A stretch of DNA of 22,683 bases, from the IMG/VR virus record IMGVR_UViG_3300029787_000286, positions 3,160-25,842 of that record. The stretch is one strand, 5' to 3'. Source of the stretch: a virus. The translations under genes were made by a program, and so were the position numbers. Positions 9,064-16,393 of this stretch are shown here, one piece after another. The notes beneath the pieces are model-generated. The model searched no databases, had not been told where the DNA came from, and saw only the letters and a program-made list of their open reading frames with translations. Positions within the stretch are counted from its first letter, which is position 1, and every line of letters begins with the position of its first letter.

Positions 9064-10531
9064 TCGTCATTCCTTCTTCGAGTGCGGGTGCGACCTGTTG
9101 TGCCATCTCCATCATTTGTCTTTGTTGTCGGAGTTGTGACGCTTCCTCTTCAGATCGAACCACCTGTGGGAGACCAAGTCCGTTGAATGCGCGTGTCAGC
9201 AACTCTGGCATCTTCACGTAGTCTAGGGACATTTCTGGCCCAAGCATCTGCACGATCTGTGCAGCAGCCTGGACCTTATGTACGTCTTGCTCTCTCCCAA
9301 GCGCAGACAATCCTGTGGTAATCTGTGGTTCGATCAGATCACCTTCAAATGGTGGCAACGCTCCTTGCTCAATCATTTGAATCATTAATCTTTCGAGGCG
9401 CATCCTCTGCATTTCTTGTGACATTGTGGAATAAACGCCGCCCAAGGTGCCCTCCAATTCTTCGGCAGCCATCCTGAGTTCCGTCGCTGTCACGCGCTCT
9501 GCGTTTCTGGTCATGCCGCTGTTTAGTAGAAAGGCAGATGATAGTGTTTGTGTGAGACGGGCAACTTCTTGGGCTGCAATTTGTAGACCCGTAACATTGG
9601 TGAACTGCATCATGTTCACATCTTCCATGTTACCGATAACAACCTCACCGTTGTCGGCCTCGGCAATACGCCGTCGTAGGTTGGCACCAGATGCGTTAGG
9701 ACGCACGAGGTAGATGTGACGGGATGCCATCGTGCTTCCATCGAGCAACGACTTTGACATCCCATCGAGTGCCACCAAGTCAGGGTAGTGTTCTTCTATC
9801 TTACCTCTTCCGTAATCCTCTCCAGGAACCAATGACCAGCGCAACGGTATGAACGGGCTAACATCGTAGAGACCTTGGGACTCAGGTACGACCTGGCCTT
9901 CGATCTCCTGGTAAACCTCAAAGCGTCCATCGTCGTCACGTTTAACGTGCGTGAACAGATCGATGAACTCGTGGCCCAACTCTGTTTTAACTGTGGTTTC
10001 CACGGGTGAATTTTCAGGCGAAATCTTTTCGTGGAGAATGATCTCTTTGATGGCACCAGTTAGATCGCGCTCTACCACGTACTGATCTAGGCGGTAGATG
10101 CGAAGTTGATTATCAGGTCCAATAAACTCAAGCGCATTACCTGTGGTTATCAGTAACTGCAACGTGAGGTTAGTTGCCGCTCTCCAATTGAGCCTGTCGA
10201 TCTCCGACATGATGAGCTTCTCAGCTAACGTAAAGCCACGCTCCAGTTCTGCTGGAGGGGCAAGCTCACCCGTCTGAAGTAAGACCTCATTAGGTATCAT
10301 CAGCTTGAAGAAGGTCTGACCCGGAGGTAACAGAGCCGTCAACAGGCGGGACGATAGGTTAACAACGCATCGTGCGCCCAGCCCTTGGTAAGGCTCCGGT
10401 AAATCTTGTGTGTATGTATGTCCTTCGGGGGGAAGAAGAGATGGTACAGTAAGCTCAGTGGATAGACGGGCACGTTTAAGAAACGGCTCACGGCGAAGGA
10501 CTAAGTCCTCGTATCGCTCTCTTGCTTTCAT
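9056..10531 (-). CDS. Portal / head-tail connector protein (T7 gp8-like)
   Basis: A 491-residue protein, a little shorter than T7 gp8 (536). The N-terminus, with helices followed by PYQGLGARCVVNLSSRLLTA and LLPPGQTFFKL, is the conserved start of this family. The central SPFIPLRWSLVPGEDYGRGK motif (P-x-R-W ... GEDYGRG) and the TRNAERVTATELR segment (about residues 340-353) are diagnostic of T7-type connectors. The protein forms the dodecameric ring through which DNA enters and leaves the head. The start overlaps the previous stop as ATGA. The C-terminal region is Q/M-rich and helical. Confidence 0.95.
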   Translation of the reverse strand: MKARERYEDLVLRREPFLKRARLSTELTVPSLLPPEGHTYTQDLPEPYQGLGARCVVNLSSRLLTALLPPGQTFFKLMIPNEVLLQTGELAPPAELERGFTLAEKLIMSEIDRLNWRAATNLTLQLLITTGNALEFIGPDNQLRIYRLDQYVVERDLTGAIKEIILHEKISPENSPVETTVKTELGHEFIDLFTHVKRDDDGRFEVYQEIEGQVVPESQGLYDVSPFIPLRWSLVPGEDYGRGKIEEHYPDLVALDGMSKSLLDGSTMASRHIYLVRPNASGANLRRRIAEADNGEVVIGNMEDVNMMQFTNVTGLQIAAQEVARLTQTLSSAFLLNSGMTRNAERVTATELRMAAEELEGTLGGVYSTMSQEMQRMRLERLMIQMIEQGALPPFEGDLIEPQITTGLSALGREQDVHKVQAAAQIVQMLGPEMSLDYVKMPELLTRAFNGLGLPQVVRSEEEASQLRQQRQMMEMAQQVAPALEEGMTNE

Positions 10532-10773
10532 GAGTAAACACTGAGACCAGCATCACCTGTGGCTGGAGCTATGGTTAGACCAGAGACACCTAGTCTACGG
10601 CGGCGTATCCTCGCCGCTTGTGCGCTGGCTTTCATTCGAGCGGAAGCTTCCTCATCTGTCTGAGGTAGGTCAGCATCAAGCTTGGCAACGGGTTCTGGTT
10701 CTGGTTCAGCAGCAGGAGGAGGTGGAGGTGGATTATAGGTGGGTATTTTAGGAGCAGAGAATAAAGCTCCCAC
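10528..10773 (-). CDS. Small proline-rich protein upstream of portal
   Basis: An 81-residue protein that starts with GTG at 10773, overlapping the upstream TAG by one base; an AGGTG element lies about 11 nt upstream. It begins MGALFSAPKIPTYNPPPPPP, continues with an acidic PEPEPEP stretch, and ends with a basic helix (about 48-60, RMKASAQAARIRRRR) and a Ser/Gly tail. Small proteins of this plan (MGxLFSxPKxP, poly-Pro, basic helix) commonly precede the portal gene in marine T7-like phages; their function is unknown. Conservation of position suggests a virion or head-assembly role, but that is an inference. Confidence 0.8.
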   Translation of the reverse strand: MGALFSAPKIPTYNPPPPPPAAEPEPEPVAKLDADLPQTDEEASARMKASAQAARIRRRRLGVSGLTIAPATGDAGLSVYS

Positions 10774-11066
10774 TAGATGCTTACACCTGATTTGCCGCCA
10801 ACGCCGCCAATCGAACCAATCCTAATATTCGGACGACCAGCACTCGCACTGCGTTGTACTTTCATTTTAAGTGGATCGGCTTTTTCGATCCCAAACTTTT
10901 GTTTGCGCTCAAGCTGTATCTGTGCGGCATCACGCGCTTCTTTTGTGTCGTAATTTTTACCTGCACTGTCTTTATACGTCGTCCGTGCTTGTGCCACCGT
11001 TGCTGGCGGCTGTGGCTTTGGCTTGGAAATAATTTTACTTACAACCTTATTTACTGCCCCGCCCAT
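10773..11066 (-). CDS. Hypothetical small protein
   Basis: A 97-residue basic protein with no recognised domain. The N-terminus is a helix rich in V, K, I and P (MGGAVNKVVSKIISKPKPQP). A middle stretch (YKDSAGKNYDTKEARDAAQI) is followed by a charged helix and a glycine-rich C-terminus (SIGGVGGKSG). It has a good SD (AGGAGA, 6 nt before the ATG) and sits between the GNAT-like protein and the Pro-rich protein in the head operon, so it is a real gene, probably connected with virion assembly. I cannot assign a function. Confidence 0.75.
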   Translation of the reverse strand: MGGAVNKVVSKIISKPKPQPPATVAQARTTYKDSAGKNYDTKEARDAAQIQLERKQKFGIEKADPLKMKVQRSASAGRPNIRIGSIGGVGGKSGVSI

Positions 11067-11068
11067 GT

Positions 11069-11464
11069 CTATTCTCCTAATCGGTAAAGTGCGAAGGGCG
11101 GGTAGACCTCAAAGCCTAGCCACCTTAATTGTTTCAATCTTCGTGGGTTTTGTGGGTGAAATATTAGGACGCTATCAGCGTCAATGAGTTTGGCTACCTG
11201 TTCAAACTTAGGAACGTCCTTCGGTCTGAGCCATCTGTTCTGGAAGGCAGGTAGTATAGTGAAGTGTAGCTCGAACATCCGGTAGGTGTCGGGCACATGC
11301 GAATACCAGAAGTAACCAATCGTTTCATGCTGCTCTGTAACACCACGCATAAAGAAAGTATTGCGTTGTAACTGATCCAGCGACCATTGATACGGATAGT
11401 TACACTCCTCGATTTCCTCAAGTATTTGAGGAGTCGGGACTGTCGCTTTCAATTCCCATTTCAT
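11069..11464 (-). CDS. GNAT-like acetyltransferase-fold protein
   Basis: I chose the ATG at 11464, preceded by GGAA-type SD sequence; the longer frame begins with a TTG that lacks one. The 131-residue product has the alternating strand-helix order of a small GNAT protein: a central strand pair (IGYFWYSHVP and MFELHFTILP), a helix (about 90-100), and a final DSVLIFHPQNPRRLKQLRWL strand-helix followed by GFEVY. The last segment resembles the GNAT motif B region (N-x-R-x-x-x-x-x-x-x-GF). Similar proteins sit near the portal in several marine T7-like phages and are often labelled acetyltransferases, though the target is unknown and the acetyl-CoA loop is not obvious here. Confidence 0.7.
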   Translation of the reverse strand: MKWELKATVPTPQILEEIEECNYPYQWSLDQLQRNTFFMRGVTEQHETIGYFWYSHVPDTYRMFELHFTILPAFQNRWLRPKDVPKFEQVAKLIDADSVLIFHPQNPRRLKQLRWLGFEVYPPFALYRLGE

Positions 11465-11642
11465 TGCGCTTCCATTCCTGTAGGTCTTTGACGAGATCAA
11501 CCATGCCAGCGTAGCGGTTAGCTGACTCCAATGTTTGGTTTGGAAGGATGCAACGAGGTGGGTAGCTCTCTACCAGTAGATCAATGAGATCATACGACCT
11601 GTCTGGGATGTATTCGTCTGCAATACTGGGCGGGTTAAGCAT
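11418..11642 (-). CDS. Hypothetical protein, 74 aa
   Basis: The start at 11642 is set by a perfect SD (GGAGGT, 7 nt spacing) lying inside the last codons of the RNR gene; a longer in-frame reading from 11672 has no such site. The product is acidic and helical (YDLIDLLVESYPPRCILPNQ, then SANRYAGMVDLVKDLQEW). I do not recognise a family with known function; short proteins with an ESYPPRC and RYAG pattern occur in other marine phages as hypotheticals. The last 47 bp overlap the GNAT-like gene. Confidence 0.75.
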   Translation of the reverse strand: MLNPPSIADEYIPDRSYDLIDLLVESYPPRCILPNQTLESANRYAGMVDLVKDLQEWKRNEMGIESDSPDSSNT

Positions 11643-13317
11643 TACATGTACCTCCATGTCCGGTGATGTCACAGATATCGTGGGTCTCTACGCCTTCTTC
11701 AAACTCTTCCCCTAGTTTTTCTACAGCTTCCACGTAAGGCACACTAGTAAGGGGCTGGCCTCCTCGGCATCCGTCTGGGTACACCGTGAAGCCCCGCAGC
11801 CTATGAGCGTAACGAGAAAGGCAGTCAGCAAAATTAGAAAGAGTATCTTCATTGTTAAGTTTGGAACCCCATTGCGGAAGATTAATCGTGCTAGAGATCG
11901 ACATGTCCACGTAGTCCTGAACGTCAGCTTGGAAACGGATTCGACGTTTGTAATCGTCAGCGAGATCAAGGGCAGACTCGATGTCATCAGGCCGCACACC
12001 GTAGAGGTCGATCATCTCCTGGGCTGCGCTGTCCACCACGTACTGGTAGTGCCAGCGGTTGCCACCTTTAAGATACCTGCGCTTGTAAGCGACGGCGAAG
12101 ATCGGCTCGATGCCAGTGGATGTGCCAGCGACTATCCCAATAGAACCTGTGGGTGCGATAGCTCTGTTAGCCACGGGCCTGGACACAGACAGTTCGTCAG
12201 CAAACTGGCGGGACACCATGTCACTCACGCCTTTGTATACAGCAAGCCAACGGTGTAGCTCTGGCGTGACCTCGTACTTGCTGCCCTTCTTAATCAGCCA
12301 CTCGTGCATACCCATGAGTCCCAAGCCCAACCGCCTGTTCTTTGCGCGAGTCTCGTAAACCTTTTTGTAGGGCAGGTCAGCGCGAAGGGTGCCACATAAA
12401 AGAAACTTGGTAGCCAGTTCTGTGATCCTTGTAAGATCAGCTACGCTGTCGATGCGTCCAAGGTTCATGGACCCAAGGTTGCATACGTCATCCCCGTCAG
12501 CACTTGTCACTTCCGTACAAGCGTTCCGAAGGGTCTCGCTTTCCTTGTCATGAAAGTTAAATGAGAATCCAGGCTCACCTGTTTGCAGTGCCTGACGCAC
12601 GTTGGTCTTGAATACATCCCCAACCTCACCTGTGTCCCAGAAGGTATGGAGCCACTCAGTGTCGTAGTTGACAGAGATGTTGGTCATGTCCAGCGGCGTG
12701 GGAAAGTTGAAGTCTTCTTGCTTTATGTCGCCCAGCGTTTTGTCCGTGCCAGCGACAGGCATGTTGTACCAGTCCTTGGCGTGAAGGAACTCAGTGATGT
12801 CGCTGTGCTTCCAGTTGAGCGATGCGTAGATGGCGCTGCGTCTGCTGCCACCCTGCATAACACGGCGACCAATCTCATTGATCATGAGCATCTTGTCGAT
12901 GGGACCAGAGGCTAGACCTCCAGTGCTAGATAGTGACGATCCGCGTGGGCGATAGATGCTGTAGTCCACACCAATGCCGCCGCCTGTCATAAGGCAAGAC
13001 TCAGACTTCCACGACAGGTTAGCCCAGTCTTCTCTGGTATCTTCTTCAGCTTTTAAAAGGTAGCAGTTGTTGAAGAACTTCTTTGCCCGTCCTGCATAAT
13101 ATATGTATCGGCCACCAGGAATGAACTGAAGGTTCTCAATCGCCTGAACTAAATCATCTTTGTCAGTCTTGCTCATGTATTCTTGGCAGACATCCTCGAC
13201 TAAGGTCTGGGCTAACTCAGCCCATGTCTCTGCACCTTCATGGGCGTACTTGTGGTAAAATATGTCCTCTGAAAATTTGGAACGGAACATAGGGTTCCGG
13301 TTGCTACGCCACTTCAT
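11635..13317 (-). CDS. nrdJ: Class II (adenosylcobalamin-dependent) ribonucleoside reductase
   Basis: A 560-residue protein starting at the ATG at 13317 (SD AAGGAGA; the upstream TTG is less likely). It reduces ribonucleotides to deoxyribonucleotides using a B12-generated thiyl radical. Visible active-site features are the redox cysteine in NNCYLL (C85), the N-A-C-T-E segment (N265, C267 as thiyl-radical site, E269), the second redox cysteine in VCNLGSMNL (C279), the GGGIGVDYS and RRSAIYASL substrate regions, and a C-terminal Cys pair (C549, C558) for re-reduction. No small-subunit gene lies nearby, which supports class II over class I. The ATG overlaps the stop of the DUF3310 gene (TGATG). 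Class II RNRs are common in roseophages such as SIO1. Confidence 0.92.
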   Translation of the reverse strand: MKWRSNRNPMFRSKFSEDIFYHKYAHEGAETWAELAQTLVEDVCQEYMSKTDKDDLVQAIENLQFIPGGRYIYYAGRAKKFFNNCYLLKAEEDTREDWANLSWKSESCLMTGGGIGVDYSIYRPRGSSLSSTGGLASGPIDKMLMINEIGRRVMQGGSRRSAIYASLNWKHSDITEFLHAKDWYNMPVAGTDKTLGDIKQEDFNFPTPLDMTNISVNYDTEWLHTFWDTGEVGDVFKTNVRQALQTGEPGFSFNFHDKESETLRNACTEVTSADGDDVCNLGSMNLGRIDSVADLTRITELATKFLLCGTLRADLPYKKVYETRAKNRRLGLGLMGMHEWLIKKGSKYEVTPELHRWLAVYKGVSDMVSRQFADELSVSRPVANRAIAPTGSIGIVAGTSTGIEPIFAVAYKRRYLKGGNRWHYQYVVDSAAQEMIDLYGVRPDDIESALDLADDYKRRIRFQADVQDYVDMSISSTINLPQWGSKLNNEDTLSNFADCLSRYAHRLRGFTVYPDGCRGGQPLTSVPYVEAVEKLGEEFEEGVETHDICDITGHGGTCNA

Positions 13318-14317
13318 CAACTTCTCCTTGAGTAGATGTCACCGACAGTGTCGAAGTCGAAGCTCTTTTGTTTTTGCGGCGAGGCTTCTTTCGTGATGAG
13401 CCTCTCGATGTAGTACTTCGCTTTAAGGAGGTCTGAGACTCCTCCTTTCCTTCGGTGTCGGCTGACGTACTTGATGATGTTTCCTTCGTGGAATCCGAGG
13501 TCTTGGCTTTCGATGAGGTCGATGGGTTCGCACCCGTCTCCTCTGTAATGAAGTTCGAGTCCTTCAGTCTGATTCTCGTGGGCTTGATGGGGTGCCATAG
13601 TTTAATTTCCTTTGATTCCATGTCGTAATCTTCGTGACGCAGTATGCGTGTCAGCCTCGCTGTATTGATTGCGTCATCCTCTGTCAGGCCAGCATCCCTG
13701 TAGGCAGCAACAACCACGGCCCACATGTCGGGGAGATTTGATCTGACGTTAGCGAGTATCTTCTCTGCTTTCTTCGGGCCGACACGAGGGATGCCTTGGA
13801 TGCCATCTGCTCTGTCGCCTTGTAGAACTTGCAGCATCCAGAACCTGTCGGCCTGACCAACGGTAATGCGGCGTGGTGCGCGATCCTTGTCAGGATTGTA
13901 AACGTGACCTGGCACTGTCTGCATATCCTTGTCGATGGATACGATGACGCTGTTGGTTCCAGCGGTGTGATAGATTGCCATCACATCGTCAGCTTCAAGT
14001 CGATCTACTGCATAGCTCTCGTAGTTCTGCTTCATCCATTCACTGACTTCGTTGTACAGGAATGGCTTCTCGCCTTTGCGATTGGCTTTGTAGGTTGGGT
14101 CTACTTCCTTCCTAAAATTACCGGAACTGCTCCAGCAAAGAGCTACGCTGTTATGCTTTGATCCATTCATCCATTGATTGATGATGTGTCGGGCTGAGTC
14201 TTTGGCTTGCTGTGAACTCAGCGTCCAACCATATGATCCATCAGGCCACTCGATGTCATCCTGGGATACTGATGCCGCCCGATAAGCAATGATGTCTGCG
14301 TCTAATAGTGCTACCAT
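13304..14317 (-). CDS. 5'-3' exonuclease (T7 gp6-like, FEN family)
   Basis: A 337-residue ORF whose first ~240 residues form a FEN/PIN-type exonuclease (T7 gp6 is 300 aa). Metal-binding acidic residues are visible in LLDADIIAYR (D6, D8), RLEADDVMA (E108, D110, D111), SIDKDMQ (D129, D131) and GDRADGIQG (D168, D171), followed by the helix-hairpin-helix IPRVGPKKA. In T7 this enzyme removes RNA primers and degrades host DNA. From residue ~241 the tail is Ser/Thr/Lys-rich and low-complexity; this is precisely the part that overlaps the DUF3310 gene, so it is probably overprinted sequence of little constraint. The ATG overlaps the DNA polymerase stop (TAATG). Confidence 0.92.
   Translation of the reverse strand: MVALLDADIIAYRAASVSQDDIEWPDGSYGWTLSSQQAKDSARHIINQWMNGSKHNSVALCWSSSGNFRKEVDPTYKANRKGEKPFLYNEVSEWMKQNYESYAVDRLEADDVMAIYHTAGTNSVIVSIDKDMQTVPGHVYNPDKDRAPRRITVGQADRFWMLQVLQGDRADGIQGIPRVGPKKAEKILANVRSNLPDMWAVVVAAYRDAGLTEDDAINTARLTRILRHEDYDMESKEIKLWHPIKPTRIRLKDSNFITEETGANPSTSSKAKTSDSTKETSSSTSADTEGKEESQTSLKRSTTSRGSSRKKPRRKNKRASTSTLSVTSTQGEVDEVA
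13317..13598 (-). CDS. DUF3310 family protein, overlapping the exonuclease 3' end
   Basis: A 93-residue protein with the DUF3310 signature: a Y-x-G-x-G-C-E-P-I-D opening, a GFHEGNIIKYVSRHRRKGG core, then DLLKAKYYIERLI. These small proteins are frequent in phages, sometimes annotated as nucleotide kinase-like; the function is not established. The ATG has its own SD (AAAGGAAA, about 9 nt), and the stop overlaps the RNR ATG. The whole gene lies inside the 3' part of the exonuclease ORF in another frame, which indicates that this frame is the conserved one in this stretch. Confidence 0.88.
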   Translation of the reverse strand: MAPHQAHENQTEGLELHYRGDGCEPIDLIESQDLGFHEGNIIKYVSRHRRKGGVSDLLKAKYYIERLITKEASPQKQKSFDFDTVGDIYSRRS

Positions 14318-16020
14318 TAATGTGTCTCCGACCAGTTGTTACCAATGTTAAAGCTGCCGTCCATCTGGCAGCGCAGACCTAGCTCGTACCCAGCATCTCT
14401 AATGGCGACACACATGGTGTGTGCTACCAAATCAGCTACGTCTGGGTGTGCTTCGATTTGAACTTCGTCATGTACGTTGGCGCAGTAGGCCCAGCCCTCG
14501 TCGGGCGCACGGTGATCAAAGATGGTGAGTGCCTTCTTCATCACTGTTGCACCTGCACCTTGGATCAGTGTGTTAAGTGAAGAGTGAGGGGAGGGAGTGA
14601 CGAGCTTGTGCATGGTTAGACCTTTGAGGTAGCCACGAGTGGCGGCTGTCTGACGCACACGAGTGACAAGCGCATCAAGACCTTTGATGCCTTCGCTGAG
14701 TTTCTTGCGCGTAGCCTTGCCAGCCTTGACCTTTGATCCTTTGAACGGCTGATCGTCGTATACGATCTGACCAATCTTGCCGTCGCCAGCGCCGTACATG
14801 AATGCAAAGAACAAACGCTTCGCACTGTTACGATCTTGCAGTTCACATATTTCTTGATTGAAAGAATGAAAGTCACCGTTGACCACACGATCAGCGAACT
14901 CACCGTCATCGAACTTGGCGAGGTAATGTCCAAGCAGTCGAGCTTCCAGTCCATCAGCGTCCACACCCACAAGCTTCCAGCCATCACGAGGTATGAACAG
15001 TTCTCTCATGCGTGGGTCACTGTCGGCCTGTGCGACATTAGGATTGCGGTGCGTCATGCGCCCAGTACGAGCGCCAAGGGTGTTGACCTCACCGTGGATG
15101 CGACCATCCCGCACCAGCTTGAGCCACGCCTTGTCTGATCCGCTCAACATACCCAGCATCTTTTCGATGCGAAGGTACTTCACCATCGCCTTGGCTTCTG
15201 GGTACGGGAGGTTCTTTAGGATACCTTCGTTGATCTCAGGCTGGCCTGATGGTGTGAAGCGTTGGGGCTTCCATCCGTACTGTCGATGCAGCCTCGTGGC
15301 TATCTGCTGGCGTGATCCAGGGTTGAACTCCTGCACCTTGACCTTCGTCAGTGGCTGACCAGCCGTGTAACCATGTCGCTTGTTGTCAGCCTTGGGTGTG
15401 AACTCTTTGTCGCACACATAGATCGGCTGAAAGATTTCCTTTAGTTCCTGTTCAGCTTCTTGCCGTTCACCATACAGAGTGGCCGCAAGTTTCTCGGCGG
15501 CAGGTACATCGAAGCAGAACCCGTTGCGTTCTTGCCGCTGCATAATCCGTGCGACTTCATGTTCGAGTTCGATGGCTGGACTTGCAGCAATAGGGTGAAG
15601 CTTTTGATAGACCTTCAGCGTCACCTCACAGTCACGCTTGCAGTACTCCAACATCTCTTCGGAGTACTCAGTCCAGTCCTCATGCTCCCCCTTTGGAAAG
15701 CCCAACGCTGCACCCCATGCACGGAGAGAGTGACCACCCTCACGCTGTGGATCATCGAGCCGTGAAGCAATCAAGGTGTCGTAGATTTTTTCTTCGGGGA
15801 AATGGTAGCCAAACTTTGCGAGAGCAGGATGGTCAAACCCAATCCCATTATGCATAACCACACGGTCAGCAGAAGCAAGGCGATCAACACCCTCATGAAT
15901 CGAAGCTGAATCGTAGTTGTCGATCTGTCCCGTGTCTGCGTCGAGGGTCACGAGACACCATATGTTTTTCATGTCGGGTAACAGATCGTCCGTCTCTATG
16001 TCTGCTATTAATGTCTGCAT
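14317..16020 (-). CDS. DNA polymerase, family A (T7 gp5-like) with 3'-5' exonuclease
   Basis: A 567-residue replicative polymerase, shorter than T7 gp5 (704). The exonuclease domain is intact: IADIETDDLLPD (D7, E9), HNGIGFDHPAL (D63) and EYCKRDCEVT (Y126, D130). Polymerase motif A is VGVDADGLEARLLGHY (D354); motif B is DRNSAKRLFFAFMYGAGDGK (R397, K401, F405, Y409); motif C is ANVHDEVQ (H517-E519). F405 corresponds to E. coli Pol I F762, where T7 has Tyr. The region equivalent to the T7 thioredoxin-binding loop (between about residues 205 and 232) is much shorter. A clear SD (AAGGA, 8 nt) precedes the ATG, which lies inside the 3' end of the HNH-like ORF. Confidence 0.96.
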   Translation of the reverse strand: MQTLIADIETDDLLPDMKNIWCLVTLDADTGQIDNYDSASIHEGVDRLASADRVVMHNGIGFDHPALAKFGYHFPEEKIYDTLIASRLDDPQREGGHSLRAWGAALGFPKGEHEDWTEYSEEMLEYCKRDCEVTLKVYQKLHPIAASPAIELEHEVARIMQRQERNGFCFDVPAAEKLAATLYGERQEAEQELKEIFQPIYVCDKEFTPKADNKRHGYTAGQPLTKVKVQEFNPGSRQQIATRLHRQYGWKPQRFTPSGQPEINEGILKNLPYPEAKAMVKYLRIEKMLGMLSGSDKAWLKLVRDGRIHGEVNTLGARTGRMTHRNPNVAQADSDPRMRELFIPRDGWKLVGVDADGLEARLLGHYLAKFDDGEFADRVVNGDFHSFNQEICELQDRNSAKRLFFAFMYGAGDGKIGQIVYDDQPFKGSKVKAGKATRKKLSEGIKGLDALVTRVRQTAATRGYLKGLTMHKLVTPSPHSSLNTLIQGAGATVMKKALTIFDHRAPDEGWAYCANVHDEVQIEAHPDVADLVAHTMCVAIRDAGYELGLRCQMDGSFNIGNNWSETH

Positions 16021-16390
16021 CTAGTCGTTCCTTGTTAAGGTAGTGGTGTACACGCTGGGCAAATGTGTGAGCAGCTTCAGCTAATATGTCAGGGTCCGTC
16101 ATGGCACCCATCAAAGAATTAGCTAGTGATGAAATCACTCGCACGTTGCCAGGAATGTAGCCCCGTGCAGGATCAACACGATCCAGCGTTGGGCTGTTCC
16201 ATCGTGGGCCTCGCTGCCCACCCGTGCCTTCATATGATCTAAGTTGTATGTCCGTGAGAGGACAAAATTCTGGCACAACTATGTTGTCTAAGCTGAGAGC
16301 AAAGTCGATGTCTTTCTTCTTTGCTCTGTTTTTTGCATTACGAAGTAGTCTAACTTCTGTCCTCTCACCTCGACGGAGAGAGGAGGGCAT
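15893..16390 (-). CDS. HNH-like endonuclease
   Basis: A 165-residue ORF. Residues 1-120 carry a basic N-terminus followed by CPLTDIQL and the segment SPTLDRVDPARGYIPGNVRV-ISSLAN, a pattern (C-P-x-T ... S-x-D-R-x-D-x-x-x-G-Y-x-x-x-N-V ... N) shared by small phage HNH-superfamily nucleases without the full zinc Cys set. Possible roles are a free-standing homing nuclease or a DNA-processing enzyme in replication. It has an SD (AGGAG) overlapping the primase stop region. Its last ~42 codons (after about residue 123) overlap the start of DNA polymerase in another frame; this Arg/Asp/His-rich tail is probably not conserved. Function remains inferred. Confidence 0.72.
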   Translation of the reverse strand: MPSSLRRGERTEVRLLRNAKNRAKKKDIDFALSLDNIVVPEFCPLTDIQLRSYEGTGGQRGPRWNSPTLDRVDPARGYIPGNVRVISSLANSLMGAMTDPDILAEAAHTFAQRVHHYLNKERLDADINSRHRDGRSVTRHEKHMVSRDPRRRHGTDRQLRFSFDS

Positions 16391-16393
16391 GGG

